Source: Halothiobacillus sp.
Lineage (GTDB): Bacteria; Pseudomonadota; Gammaproteobacteria; Halothiobacillales; Halothiobacillaceae
NCBI GenBank assembly: GCA_024636015.1
Contig: JAGXHU010000054.1
Location: 1 to 60,259, forward strand
Direction: 5' to 3'
DNA: 60,259 bases
Positions 8,933-17,796 of this stretch are shown here, one piece after another (the first letter of the stretch is position 1; every line of letters begins with the position of its first letter). The position numbers were made by a program, and so were the translations under genes. Under the pieces are notes generated by a model. The model saw only the letters and a program-made list of their open reading frames with translations. It did not search any database and was not told the DNA's origin.

Positions 8933-11900
8933 GGGGTTAATACCTGATCAGACTCAAGAGACATATCCCCCGAACCGGCAGGCAATGCCGATTCGTTCTC
9001 CAGACCCTCCTCCAGGCCATTGGGCACACACGCCCGATCCATCAAGAACGACAGCCACTGATTGCCGACTTTTTCCTGGACGCTGTTTTGCCCCTGTCGT
9101 GCCTGCAAATTGCCGAAATCCACCCGGAACAAGGGTTGATGATGGTTGAAGCAGGAAAAGACCGCGCCCGCAGGCGCCTTGGTGTCCGGATCGTGATGGC
9201 GGCAAAGACACTGGGCGCAAACCTCCTTCATCATGCACTGCATGGGGCTGTTGACTGCGGCAACAGCGCTGAGGCTCGGCTTGAGAAAGGGTTTCAACGC
9301 GCCCTGTAGGGCTGCGGCCACGCAATCCATCGCCTGAGGGGCATCGGACACGATCAGGGTATCGGTCTGTGAAAGCCATTCACCATGGGTTCCCGGACTC
9401 AGCTCACAGTCTTGAAGATACGCGTCCACGCCATGAACGAAGCACCGATCCTGCGGGCGCGAACACGTCAGACCAGGACCCTCGTCAAAAACCCAGATCG
9501 CCTGATCCGAGATGATTTCCATGATGGACTGAACCGGGCGGGCGCGCGCCACATCCCGGAAATGGCCGATAAAAACCACCTTGTTTCCGGCCGCCCGCCA
9601 AGCGGCGCTGCCATCGATCGCACTGGTGACGGCCGAATGCCCCCCCATGACCGTGACCACGCTGTTCTCCGGCATGGGCAACCCCGTACCGGTCGGCCCC
9701 ATCAGCACGATCGGCTCACCGATCTTCAGGCCCGCAGCGATCCGGCTTGAGGTGCCGACCATATTCACCAGCAGCTTGATCTCGCCGACCGTCTTGTCGA
9801 CGTCCACGCCATCGATCGCCATCCCCTCCATTTGCAGCAGGGTATCGCCAATTCGCACGGCTTGGGCATGATAGTTTTGCAATCGGTAGATCTGACCCGG
9901 CAGCCAGTTTTTTGCCGCCTGGGGCGCCCGTACCGTCAGGCGGGTCAGGCGATCGCTCAGCCGTTCAATATGCGCGATGCGCGGCAGCAAGGCGTTGTCC
10001 AGTCTTAAAACCATCTGTTCCCAGTTGGTACGCGCATCGTCCATCAGATCTGAATGCGCATTCAATCGATCCTGATAGAGACGGATAATTTCGCGCGCGC
10101 CCCGCTTGGCCGAGGCCATGGCCTTCACGACGCTGCCCTGGAACAGGGGATGATTGTCACCGTAGACACTTACCTGTTTCCCGTTTCGGTTGTAGGACGT
10201 GAAAAAACCCGTGCCCTGCGCCTTCACATGACCGGCCGTCGCGGCTGGCACCCATTGCTCAGGGGCATCACCGAACCGGTAGGTTGAAAAGTACTTGCCA
10301 CTCATCTCGAAGCTTCCGGGATGCTCCCGGTTGTAGACGGTATTCGGACTGGTACCCGCCGCAATGAACACGGCGCGGGCCGGAAGCTCAACCTGCGTTT
10401 CGCCATCGACCCAGGCGCCCTGTTCATTCTTGATCCGCCGGCGGCAAACCAGGGCGGACACATGGCCCCGCGTATCCAATCGCGCCTCCAGAGGCTCCAA
10501 TCCTTCCGCGTAGAAGATCCCTTCTTCCAGGGCCTTGTCGATTTCCTCATGATTTCTCAAATAAGCTGGTGATTCATTCATGCCGCGTCGATAGGCGACC
10601 GTCACGCCGCCCCAGCGGTGCAACAAGGGGGAAAAATCGGGGGCTTCGCCACGCGCGGCGGCTTGAACCCGCTCCGCGCGAACCTGTCGGCCATGCGCCA
10701 GAAATTCCGCCAGCACCATACGTTCGCCCTCATCCTCCAGTTCTTTCCAGAATGCCGCGTCCTGCAATTTCTCGTAGCGAGCCAGCAGCTTTTCAACCTG
10801 ACGAATATAGTAAGCCTGAACCTCCGTGGCGGTATCAATGGCACTCAATCCGCCGCCCACAACCACGGCGGGCATGCGAACCTGCAGATTCGTGAGGCTG
10901 TCCTTCTTGGCCGCCCCGGTCAGCTGCAAAGCCATGAGAAAATCACTCGCCTGGCGAATGCCATGCGCCAAATTGTTCTTGATGGGCACCAGCGTTGGCT
11001 TGCCGGCGCCGGTGGCCAGAGCGATATGATCAAAGCCAAGTGACCATGCATCCTCGGTGGTCAGGGTGCCACCAAAACGCACCCCGCCGTACACACGGAA
11101 ATAGGAACTGCGCGCCAGCGTGAGATAGACCAGCTTCAGAAAGTTCTTGTCCCAACGCACGGTGATGCCATATTCAGCAACCCCGCCGAACCCCAAGGTA
11201 ACCCGATCCTCCAACGATTCGTTGAGTACGGAAACATGGCGGATGGGGGCGGGCACACAGTCTGCCGAGCCGACCCATTCCGTGGGCAAGGGCTCGATCT
11301 TCAGCCCATCGACAGCGACGACACCGAATCCCGCCTGCAGCAAATGGTAGGAAAGATTGAAGCCGGCCGGCCCCGTTCCCACGCACAAAACCGACGTGCC
11401 GTGGTGCGGCAGTGCATACGGGCGGTCGCGGTTAAGCGGATTCCAGCGTGTGAGCAGATAATAAATTTCAAACCCCCATGACCAGTCCAGCACATCGGTC
11501 AGGATGCGGGTTTCGACCTGGGGGATATCCACGGGCGATTGCTTCTGGAAAATGCAGCTTTTCATGCAATCGTTACAGATACGGTGCCCGGTCGCGGGCA
11601 GCAGGGGGTTATCAATCACGATGACCGACAGGGCGGCCAGCGTATAACCCGCACGCTTGAGGCTATGTGCCTCGGAAATCTTTTCTTCCAACGGGCAACC
11701 ATTCAGTTCCACGCCGAGTGCATTGGAACGAAAACCGCCCTGCTCCCGATCGGGCATACCCTTGGAGCAATAATCGCCTTCGTGGTCATGACAATAGACA
11801 CAGTAATGCACATGATCCATGGCCTGGCGCAAGGTGAACCGCGTATCCGTCAGATTGAACCCATCGCGTTGGCGCTGTCGATCCGGTAAGCCACTGACGC

Positions 11901-12528
11901 GACCATAAGGATCATCTTTAAGCGGCAAGGTGGGAACCAACTCCAGAGGGATCACTTTGCGGGGCAGGTTAAAGCTGACCCACCCAGCAACCCGCTGACG
12001 GCCCGATACGGACTGATTCGCTGCGAATACCCATTGTTTGATCAGGTCGAGGGTCACCGTGTCGCTGTGCTCGACGGCATCAAGCCAAAGACGCGCGAAG
12101 GCAAGCTCGGTGTCGAGCGCCGCATCGGTCGTCAATTTGGCCTGGAGCAGCTCATCAAGCGTCTCAAAGGACTGCTCAAGCACGAAGCGACGCAGCTTTA
12201 AGGTCGGCTTGACCATTTTCTCTTTAAAGGCATGAATCGGATCTTCCTGATCCTGCTGCAACCGGAGTGCGCTGCGATCGCTTTCCACGCCGAACACCTG
12301 AACCAGAAAGTCTTCCAGCGACTTTGCCACGGCAATCAGCAGGGTCGACTCAGCGATGGCATCAAGCGCTTCACCGGCACGGTACAATCGAAATTGCGTG
12401 CCGACATCCGAGGAATGCTGCTCTAAAAACTGTAGGAACAAGGCGTCAAGTACGGGCAATCGATCAGCCTGGTAAATGTCCTCATAACCAAATCCTTCAA
12501 GATTCAATTCAAGTCGGGCCATGTTCAC
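8929..12528 (-). CDS. Fused NfnB/GltD-like and NfnA/PyrK-like flavin Fe-S oxidoreductase
   Basis: 1199 residues. Residues 1-235 are helical and unrecognised. Cysteines 243, 246, 254, 278 and 318, 321, 325 look like ferredoxin-type cluster ligands; the segment NPLLPATGHRICNDCMKSC is typical of the GltD/NfnB N-terminal domain. Two Rossmann motifs follow: GTGPAG (384-389, FAD) and VVVGGGLSAID (about 555-565, NAD(P)). From about 860 a ferredoxin-reductase fold begins. Near the end, Cys1098, 1104, 1107 and 1126 mimic the [2Fe-2S] site of PyrK/NfnA. Such parts move electrons between NAD(P)H and ferredoxin, in Nfn by bifurcation. Here both halves are in one chain. It likely feeds the ferredoxins of the same cluster. 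It has its own 252-base leader with an operator-like palindrome. Confidence 0.8.
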   Translation of the reverse strand: MNMARLELNLEGFGYEDIYQADRLPVLDALFLQFLEQHSSDVGTQFRLYRAGEALDAIAESTLLIAVAKSLEDFLVQVFGVESDRSALRLQQDQEDPIHAFKEKMVKPTLKLRRFVLEQSFETLDELLQAKLTTDAALDTELAFARLWLDAVEHSDTVTLDLIKQWVFAANQSVSGRQRVAGWVSFNLPRKVIPLELVPTLPLKDDPYGRVSGLPDRQRQRDGFNLTDTRFTLRQAMDHVHYCVYCHDHEGDYCSKGMPDREQGGFRSNALGVELNGCPLEEKISEAHSLKRAGYTLAALSVIVIDNPLLPATGHRICNDCMKSCIFQKQSPVDIPQVETRILTDVLDWSWGFEIYYLLTRWNPLNRDRPYALPHHGTSVLCVGTGPAGFNLSYHLLQAGFGVVAVDGLKIEPLPTEWVGSADCVPAPIRHVSVLNESLEDRVTLGFGGVAEYGITVRWDKNFLKLVYLTLARSSYFRVYGGVRFGGTLTTEDAWSLGFDHIALATGAGKPTLVPIKNNLAHGIRQASDFLMALQLTGAAKKDSLTNLQVRMPAVVVGGGLSAIDTATEVQAYYIRQVEKLLARYEKLQDAAFWKELEDEGERMVLAEFLAHGRQVRAERVQAAARGEAPDFSPLLHRWGGVTVAYRRGMNESPAYLRNHEEIDKALEEGIFYAEGLEPLEARLDTRGHVSALVCRRRIKNEQGAWVDGETQVELPARAVFIAAGTSPNTVYNREHPGSFEMSGKYFSTYRFGDAPEQWVPAATAGHVKAQGTGFFTSYNRNGKQVSVYGDNHPLFQGSVVKAMASAKRGAREIIRLYQDRLNAHSDLMDDARTNWEQMVLRLDNALLPRIAHIERLSDRLTRLTVRAPQAAKNWLPGQIYRLQNYHAQAVRIGDTLLQMEGMAIDGVDVDKTVGEIKLLVNMVGTSSRIAAGLKIGEPIVLMGPTGTGLPMPENSVVTVMGGHSAVTSAIDGSAAWRAAGNKVVFIGHFRDVARARPVQSIMEIISDQAIWVFDEGPGLTCSRPQDRCFVHGVDAYLQDCELSPGTHGEWLSQTDTLIVSDAPQAMDCVAAALQGALKPFLKPSLSAVAAVNSPMQCMMKEVCAQCLCRHHDPDTKAPAGAVFSCFNHHQPLFRVDFGNLQARQGQNSVQEKVGNQWLSFLMDRACVPNGLEEGLENESALPAGSGDMSLESDQVLTP

Positions 12529-12572
12529 TCACTCCTTAGCGCATCCATCGACAAAAAACCGCTTAGATCAAT

Positions 12573-12588
12573 ACATGTCATGACATGT
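12573..12588. promoter_or_regulatory. Perfect 16-bp palindrome, candidate operator of the GntR regulator
   Basis: ACATGTCATGACATGT is a perfect inverted repeat in the 252-base gap between the ABC ATPase gene and the fused oxidoreductase gene. It matches 13 of 16 positions of the element at 20362-20377 in front of the GntR gene. On the minus strand it would lie between a possible TTGTTT (-35) and TATTGA (-10) with an 18-base spacer, so a bound regulator would block a promoter for the oxidoreductase and DUF971 genes. The promoter boxes are weak; the palindrome itself is directly visible. Confidence 0.65.
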
Positions 12589-12780
12589 TGAAAACAAGAA
12601 ACACCCGATCACTCGGACACAGAAAAAACCAACCGGAAAGCGCACACAAAACAACTCATGGGGCGACAACAATAAAAATCGCCATTAAAAACCACCGAAT
12701 TAATCCTGCCTGGATCCTGAACACATCAATCGCACACAATCCTTAAAATCTTTTCCAGGCAAGAAGCAGGCTGTCCTGCC

Positions 12781-13650
12781 TTATATCAGCGCTTGAATGC
12801 CTTTGGGACCGACCTCCGTATCGAACCCCCCCAGTCCTTCCTTAAGCTCACCACCCATCGCTTTTAAACTTTCCTCGCGAATCAGGGAGTGCAGCTCATG
12901 TCTCAATTTAAGGAATTCCGCGGAATCCGCCATTTCGGGTACGCGAGGACGAGGAAGGGGTATTTCAATTTCGGCCTTTATCTTCCCGGGCCGGGCCGTC
13001 ATGACATACAGCCGGTCGGAAAGAAAAATGGACTCGTCGATATCATGGGTAATGAACAGGACGGAGAGTCGGAATCGCTGCCACATGTTGGTGAGAATTT
13101 CCTGCATCACGACACGCGTCTGCGCATCCAGCGCACCGAATGGCTCATCCATCAGCAACACCTGGGGACTCGTCGCCAAGGCCCGAACAATACCGACACG
13201 CTGTCGCATCCCCCCGGAGAGTTGGTCGGGATAATGATTCTCAAAGGCCAGGAGCCCTGCGAGCCCCAACAAGGTTCGGGCGGCACTCTCCCGTGCATTG
13301 CGCTCCTTACCGGCCATTTTCAGGCCGAACTCCACGTTCTTGCGCACCGACATCCAGGGAAATAATGAATACTGCTGGAAAACCATGCCACGATCGGCAC
13401 CAGGGCCCTTGATCTCCTTGCCATCGAGTAGAACTTTACCGCCGGAGGGTTTAACAAAGCCTGCAACCGCATTTAATAGGGTCGATTTCCCACACCCGGA
13501 CGGTCCCACAATGGACACGAACTCACCGGGGTTAACATGAAGAGAAATCCCACTGACCGCCTCAACCAGGTTGCCCTTTCGGCCAAAGGTCACCTTCAGA
13601 TCCTGAATATCAATGCGCCCTTTCAGGCCGATTTCGCCCTGGTTCATCAT
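12781..13650 (-). CDS. ABC transporter ATPase, nitrate/sulfonate/taurine type
   Basis: 289 residues from the ATG at 13650, chosen because GGGAGAAG lies just upstream (inside the end of the permease gene); a longer frame reaches 13725 within that gene. Walker A GPSGCGKST (49-57), the Q-loop (VFQQYSLFPW), signature LSGGMRQRV, Walker B VLLMDEPFGALD and the switch His (FITHDIDES) are all present. It matches the SsuB/TauB/NrtD family in layout. It powers the importer formed with the permease and binding protein immediately upstream. A weak GCAGG-CTGT-CCTGC hairpin follows the stop. Confidence 0.93.
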   Translation of the reverse strand: MMNQGEIGLKGRIDIQDLKVTFGRKGNLVEAVSGISLHVNPGEFVSIVGPSGCGKSTLLNAVAGFVKPSGGKVLLDGKEIKGPGADRGMVFQQYSLFPWMSVRKNVEFGLKMAGKERNARESAARTLLGLAGLLAFENHYPDQLSGGMRQRVGIVRALATSPQVLLMDEPFGALDAQTRVVMQEILTNMWQRFRLSVLFITHDIDESIFLSDRLYVMTARPGKIKAEIEIPLPRPRVPEMADSAEFLKLRHELHSLIREESLKAMGGELKEGLGGFDTEVGPKGIQALI

Positions 13651-13652
13651 GA

Positions 13653-14618
13653 CTAACTTCTCCCGTTGTTCGTAGAATGCCAAGGCATCAAGATCCGCCC
13701 CATGAGCCGGATAGCACCACTGCAACCCAGACCCAATATGCCGATAACAATCATGCCGACAACAATATCGTTATATTGAATCAGCGAATATGCTTCCCAG
13801 GTGAAATAGCCGATACCGTACTCACCGGCAATCATTTCTGCGGCAATCAGCGATACCCAGGCCACGCCCATCCCAATGGCCAACCCCGTAAAAATACTGG
13901 GGAGCGCACCGGGCAGAATGACTTCTCTCATGAGCGCGAATTCGCCTGCGCCCAATGATCGGGCCGCACTAATCAAAATCTTGTCCTGGTTCGAAACGCC
14001 CTCAATGGTATTCACCAAAATCGGAAAGAAAGAACCCAGGAAGGTAATAAAAACAATGCTGGACTCATTGGTTGGCCACAGCATGATCGCAATAGGTACC
14101 CAGGCAATTGCCGGAATTGGACGGAGAATTTCTAGAATCGGAAACAACAGGCTATGTACCAGGCGGTATCGACCAATGATCAGGCCGAATAGAATGCCAA
14201 GCACGGTAGCAATGCCGAATCCGAGTACGATTCGCCTCAAACTTAACGCCATGTTTTTGTAAAAGTCTTCCTGATGAGCCAACGAGAGCGCTTCCGTGAA
14301 GACATCGCCTGGCCTCGGAATACTGTTGAATCGGATATAAAAGTCCCATCGATATTTTGTGGCCAGATACCAGAAGCCGACAAAAAGCGTAATCGAAAGC
14401 AATCCGAGCAGAAATTTAACAATATTCGCCATGAACCACTGGCTGAGCATCTTCCTGACTGGCGCAAGCGGTCGAGTGGATACTTCTGAGTCGCCACTTT
14501 TCACTGTGCGTTTCGTTCGCTCAGGGATGGGATCACTCATAGGTTCCAATGCGTCCACATGATCCAAGCCATATTCATACGTTTGCTTGGCAGGCAAAAG
14601 ACCAGTAGTTGTATTCAT
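13653..14618 (-). CDS. ABC transporter permease, SsuC/TauC/NrtB-like
   Basis: 321 residues. A hydrophilic N-terminal extension of about 70 residues precedes six predicted membrane segments. The cytoplasmic EAA loop, which contacts the ATPase, reads roughly SAARSLGAGEF...ILPGALPSIFTGL. Family members import sulfonates, taurine, nitrate, bicarbonate or thiamine precursors. The gene follows the binding-protein gene by 12 bases and ends three bases before the ATPase start, so the three are co-translated. The extension is longer than in typical SsuC. Confidence 0.93.
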   Translation of the reverse strand: MNTTTGLLPAKQTYEYGLDHVDALEPMSDPIPERTKRTVKSGDSEVSTRPLAPVRKMLSQWFMANIVKFLLGLLSITLFVGFWYLATKYRWDFYIRFNSIPRPGDVFTEALSLAHQEDFYKNMALSLRRIVLGFGIATVLGILFGLIIGRYRLVHSLLFPILEILRPIPAIAWVPIAIMLWPTNESSIVFITFLGSFFPILVNTIEGVSNQDKILISAARSLGAGEFALMREVILPGALPSIFTGLAIGMGVAWVSLIAAEMIAGEYGIGYFTWEAYSLIQYNDIVVGMIVIGILGLGCSGAIRLMGRILMPWHSTNNGRS

Positions 14619-14630
14619 GGCGATGTCTCC

Positions 14631-16082
14631 TTAGATCTTGGCAGCAGCCAGTGCTTCTGTGTAGGTAGCCAGATGTCCGCCGTTCTGCTTGGCATAGGCC
14701 GCGGCATCCTTCTTCAACAGGAAGGGCACGATAACGGGCTTCTTCGGATCCTTATCGTCCACCGAATAGAACGCTTGCTTGGCAAATACCTTGATACCGA
14801 AGGCGTGATCGATCAGATACACCACATCGATTTTCTTGCCATCACTGGTCGCCTTGTTGACAGCGGCCAACGTGCAGTCCGGCGAGCTATAGGCACTGAT
14901 GTCGCCGTTTTCGATCCATACTTCACCGGCCTGCATGGGATCGGTAATCGGCTTATGGCAGAGGTTATCCATACCGGAGATCTGGTAGTTAGAGACGCTC
15001 ACCAACTGCTTGTCATAATCCTCGCCACGCTCCTTGAATGCCGTGCGGAGATAAGTGTCGTTCGGCCACGCGTCGACATCAAAGGACTTCACCATACCCA
15101 TGCGCTTCAACACGCCTGTGTCGTATTTGATGGCGTCAATCCACTTCGGCTTGATCGTCGGATCCAGGGTGTCAATGCCACTCGGGCCAAGATAGAGATA
15201 GTCAACTTCCTTGGGGACACCGGTCCATTTCTGGATTTTTTCGGCAGCCAGTTTGGGATTCTTGCGCAGCCAATCGTTGGCATCCATCAAGGCTCTCAGA
15301 TAGGCGACCACCACTTCGGGATATTTATCCGCGAAGTCTTTGCGAACAACAACACCGTGGAAGGTCGGTACTTTGGTTTCCACGCCACTGAAGATTTTTC
15401 GGGCCCACCCCTGATAAGGCAGCAAATCTGCAAAAGGAACAAAGTCGGCGTGCGCATCGATCTTGCCTTCCTGCAGGTTGGTCGTGCCAACTTCTGGGCT
15501 TTGGTTCAGCAGGTGCCAATAATTCTTCTTCCAGCCTCGGTCTTCCATCGCCTTGAGCAGCATACCGTGCGCAGCAGAGCCAAATGGCACCGAAATACGC
15601 TTACCCTTGAGATCGGAGAGTTGGTAGTAGGGGGAGTTGGCGCGTACCACAACACCGTTGCCAGCCCCATCGGCGTTGTAGGCAATGATGGCGATCAATT
15701 CACTTTTCGTTTGGTGACTGTGCTGAAAGACCGAACCATTCACCAGCAAGGGATAGTCACCCATCATGCCAATTTGCAGTTTGTTGGCGATCATGCCATT
15801 TGTCACCGGCGGCCCGGAGGTGAAGTTTTCCCAGTCGAATTTGAAATGAATATTTTTATACTTCCCGGTTGTCGGCAAGTATTTCTTCATCAGCCCGAGT
15901 TCTTTGATAATGATGCCGCCTGTGACTGTATCCGTCGTCGTATTTTGAGTTCCAATACCCACAGTTACTGTCTCGGCGGATGCCGAAAAGCTCACAAATA
16001 AAAACATCAGCGTAAATAACACGCTCGTCTTACGAAATAAATTTCCCGTTTCGGCCTTAAACAAAAGCAGATACTTTTCCAT
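14631..16082 (-). CDS. ABC transporter substrate-binding protein, NrtA/SsuA/TauA-like, long form
   Basis: 483 residues with a signal peptide (hydrophobic core about 20-33, cleavage likely after ASA36). The mature part begins VTVGIGTQ and carries the two-lobe pattern of the family: GGIIIKELGLMKKY, TNGMIANKLQIGMMGDYPLL, and SDLKGKRISVPFGSAAHGMLLKA. It is longer than SsuA or TauA (about 320) and closer to NrtA-type length. The C-terminal 150 residues look extra and contain two cysteines. It captures the unknown substrate in the periplasm. A 128-base gap separates it from the upstream ferredoxin gene. Ligand cannot be read from sequence. Confidence 0.9.
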   Translation of the reverse strand: MEKYLLLFKAETGNLFRKTSVLFTLMFLFVSFSASAETVTVGIGTQNTTTDTVTGGIIIKELGLMKKYLPTTGKYKNIHFKFDWENFTSGPPVTNGMIANKLQIGMMGDYPLLVNGSVFQHSHQTKSELIAIIAYNADGAGNGVVVRANSPYYQLSDLKGKRISVPFGSAAHGMLLKAMEDRGWKKNYWHLLNQSPEVGTTNLQEGKIDAHADFVPFADLLPYQGWARKIFSGVETKVPTFHGVVVRKDFADKYPEVVVAYLRALMDANDWLRKNPKLAAEKIQKWTGVPKEVDYLYLGPSGIDTLDPTIKPKWIDAIKYDTGVLKRMGMVKSFDVDAWPNDTYLRTAFKERGEDYDKQLVSVSNYQISGMDNLCHKPITDPMQAGEVWIENGDISAYSSPDCTLAAVNKATSDGKKIDVVYLIDHAFGIKVFAKQAFYSVDDKDPKKPVIVPFLLKKDAAAYAKQNGGHLATYTEALAAAKI

Positions 16083-16210
16083 GACGCTTACCTCTAATAC
16101 ATTTGAATCTTAAAAGACAACAATCAATCAAACGCCCTCCCCTCATGGAATTCAGACCAACCAGCAAGTGTCCAATGCACTCTGCTTTTATTTAATGATC
16201 TAAATACAAC

Positions 16211-16537
16211 TTACGACATGCTCAGTTCGTTAAATTTATCCTCGATGTCCACCCAGTCATCCGCATCATCCAGAGGATCTTTTGTTGCGTGAATGAGCGG
16301 CCACGACTGCGCTAACTCAATATTCAAATTGATATACTTTTCGTATTTCGGCGGCAGGTTCTCCACTGCGAAAATGGCACCCGCCGGGCACTCATCGACG
16401 CATAATGAACAATCGATACATACCTTTGGATTAATAACCAGAAAGTTGGGACCTTCATGGAAACAATCAACGGGACAAACATCCACACAGTCTGTGTATT
16501 TGCAACGGACACAGGGCTCCGTAACGACATAAGCCAT
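16211..16537 (-). CDS. fdxA: Seven-iron ferredoxin, FdxA / Azotobacter FdI family
   Basis: 108 residues. Cysteines 9, 12, 17, 21, 25 and 40, 43, 46, 50 repeat, with an offset of one, the ligand spacing of Azotobacter vinelandii ferredoxin I, which carries one [3Fe-4S] and one [4Fe-4S] cluster. The C-terminal extension of about 50 acidic residues is also normal for this family. It is a soluble low-potential electron carrier. Its place between the HEAT-repeat protein and the ABC importer suggests it shuttles electrons between the fused NAD(P)H oxidoreductase and the AprA-like flavoprotein. Confidence 0.93.
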   Translation of the reverse strand: MAYVVTEPCVRCKYTDCVDVCPVDCFHEGPNFLVINPKVCIDCSLCVDECPAGAIFAVENLPPKYEKYINLNIELAQSWPLIHATKDPLDDADDWVDIEDKFNELSMS

Positions 16538-16563
16538 GCTCTCGCTCTCCCAGTATTTATGTT

Positions 16564-17544
16564 TTATTTACCGATAATCTGGCTCAGCGCCAAACTCGCC
16601 AACTTGCGCACATCCGGATCGGGATCCTGGAGGGCCTTTTCAAGGGCCGGGATGGCACGGGGATCACCCACTTCGCCCAGCGCGACGGCCGCTTCCTTGC
16701 GCAGATTGCTGACCTCATGAAAGAGTGCTTCAGTCAGAACCGGAACTGCCTCCCGACTCCGTAACTTGCCCAGACTGCGCGCGGCTTTGAGGCTGACCTG
16801 CCAGTACTCATCCCCCATGGCCTCAATCAGATGCGGGATACCCTGATCCATACCCAATTTGCCCAAGGTGATGACCGACTCCTCTCGGACCTGCCAGAGT
16901 TCATCACCGAGTGCGGTGATCAGCGCGGGCAAAATCGTCGACAAATCAGCACCCTCAAAACCAAGGGCACCGACGGCAATCCGCCGAACCTGAGGTGATT
17001 TGTCGCTGGTTGCCAATACGGCAATCGGGGCGACGGCGCTCGGTGCCTTGAGATAGCCCAATACCCCGACAGCCGCCGCGCGAACCGTTTCGTCGGGATC
17101 ATCCAGTGCCGCCAATGCAGGATCCAGGCTGGCGGGCACACGTAACTCACGCAGGGCACGGAATATGGCGGCCTTCTCAAACCCTTTGGCCGTACCCAAC
17201 TCCACAATCAACAGCGCGCCAGACGCCGGCAATTTCAACTCTGCCAAGGATTGGGCAGCTGCTTTGGTCACCTCCGGGTACTCATCTTTAAGCGCTCTCA
17301 AGAGCCCCTGAATAATCGGGGGCGTCTCAAATCCTTCAAGCGCTATAGCCGCTTCAGCACGCACACTGGCATCCCCATCACCCAATGCCTGTAGCAAGGC
17401 CGGGGCCACAAGGTCATAGTCGTCTGTATCCAATAGATCCAAAACCGCGATGCGGCGTACGCCGGGATCGGGATCAATCAAACGAGCCAGAAGCTCCGTT
17501 ACTTCTTCGTTTTGGTTGGCAAGTTCATTCATGATTGACTCCAT
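16564..17544 (-). CDS. HEAT-repeat (PBS-lyase-like) protein
   Basis: 326 residues made almost wholly of about nine 31-residue helical repeats of the form D-P-x-x-x-VR-x-x-A-x-x-x-L-x-x-L. Examples are [32 protein letters not shown] and [16 protein letters not shown]. There is no signal peptide. Such solenoids act as scaffolds; PBS-lyase-like ones bind cofactors or iron-sulfur and bilin proteins. No catalytic residues were seen. It ends 26 bases before fdxA and begins three bases after the AprB-like ferredoxin gene, so it belongs tightly to this redox operon, perhaps holding flavoprotein and ferredoxins together (inference). Confidence 0.88.
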   Translation of the reverse strand: MESIMNELANQNEEVTELLARLIDPDPGVRRIAVLDLLDTDDYDLVAPALLQALGDGDASVRAEAAIALEGFETPPIIQGLLRALKDEYPEVTKAAAQSLAELKLPASGALLIVELGTAKGFEKAAIFRALRELRVPASLDPALAALDDPDETVRAAAVGVLGYLKAPSAVAPIAVLATSDKSPQVRRIAVGALGFEGADLSTILPALITALGDELWQVREESVITLGKLGMDQGIPHLIEAMGDEYWQVSLKAARSLGKLRSREAVPVLTEALFHEVSNLRKEAAVALGEVGDPRAIPALEKALQDPDPDVRKLASLALSQIIGK

Positions 17545-17547
17545 GAC

Positions 17548-17781
17548 CTAGCGAAGCAAATAAGGGATGTCGACATTGACCGCCCCTGTCGGGCAGTCCT
17601 TTTCGCAGGGCATGCAATACCAACATTCATCGTATTTCATGTATGCGGTCCCTTTTGAGAGATCGATGGCGAGCACATCCAGGGGACAGACATCCACACA
17701 CACGGTGCACCCTTTATCGGCAATACATTTCTCTGCATCGACGGTAACGGGTACCGTGACGCGGTTCAGGGCATAGGACAT
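17548..17781 (-). CDS. AprB-like 2[4Fe-4S] ferredoxin, short form
   Basis: 77 residues with two cluster motifs: Cys19-x5-Cys25-x2-Cys28-x3-Cys32 and Cys53-x2-Cys56-x2-Cys59-x3-Cys63. The widened first motif and the ECWYCMPCEKDCPTGAV stretch resemble adenylylsulfate reductase beta subunit (AprB: C-x-E-C-x-x-C-x-x-x-CPTGAI). AprB has a long C-terminal tail that wraps the alpha subunit; this protein stops right after the second cluster. The gene follows the AprA-like flavoprotein gene by 15 bases, so the two probably form a heterodimer that exchanges electrons with the flavin. Confidence 0.85.
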   Translation of the reverse strand: MSYALNRVTVPVTVDAEKCIADKGCTVCVDVCPLDVLAIDLSKGTAYMKYDECWYCMPCEKDCPTGAVNVDIPYLLR

Positions 17782-17796
17782 GGCACCTCTCCTTGA

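Noticed and set aside
12781-16082. Complete sulfonate utilisation operon (ssu)
   Set aside because: Importer genes fit the class, but no SsuD monooxygenase or SsuE flavin reductase is present.
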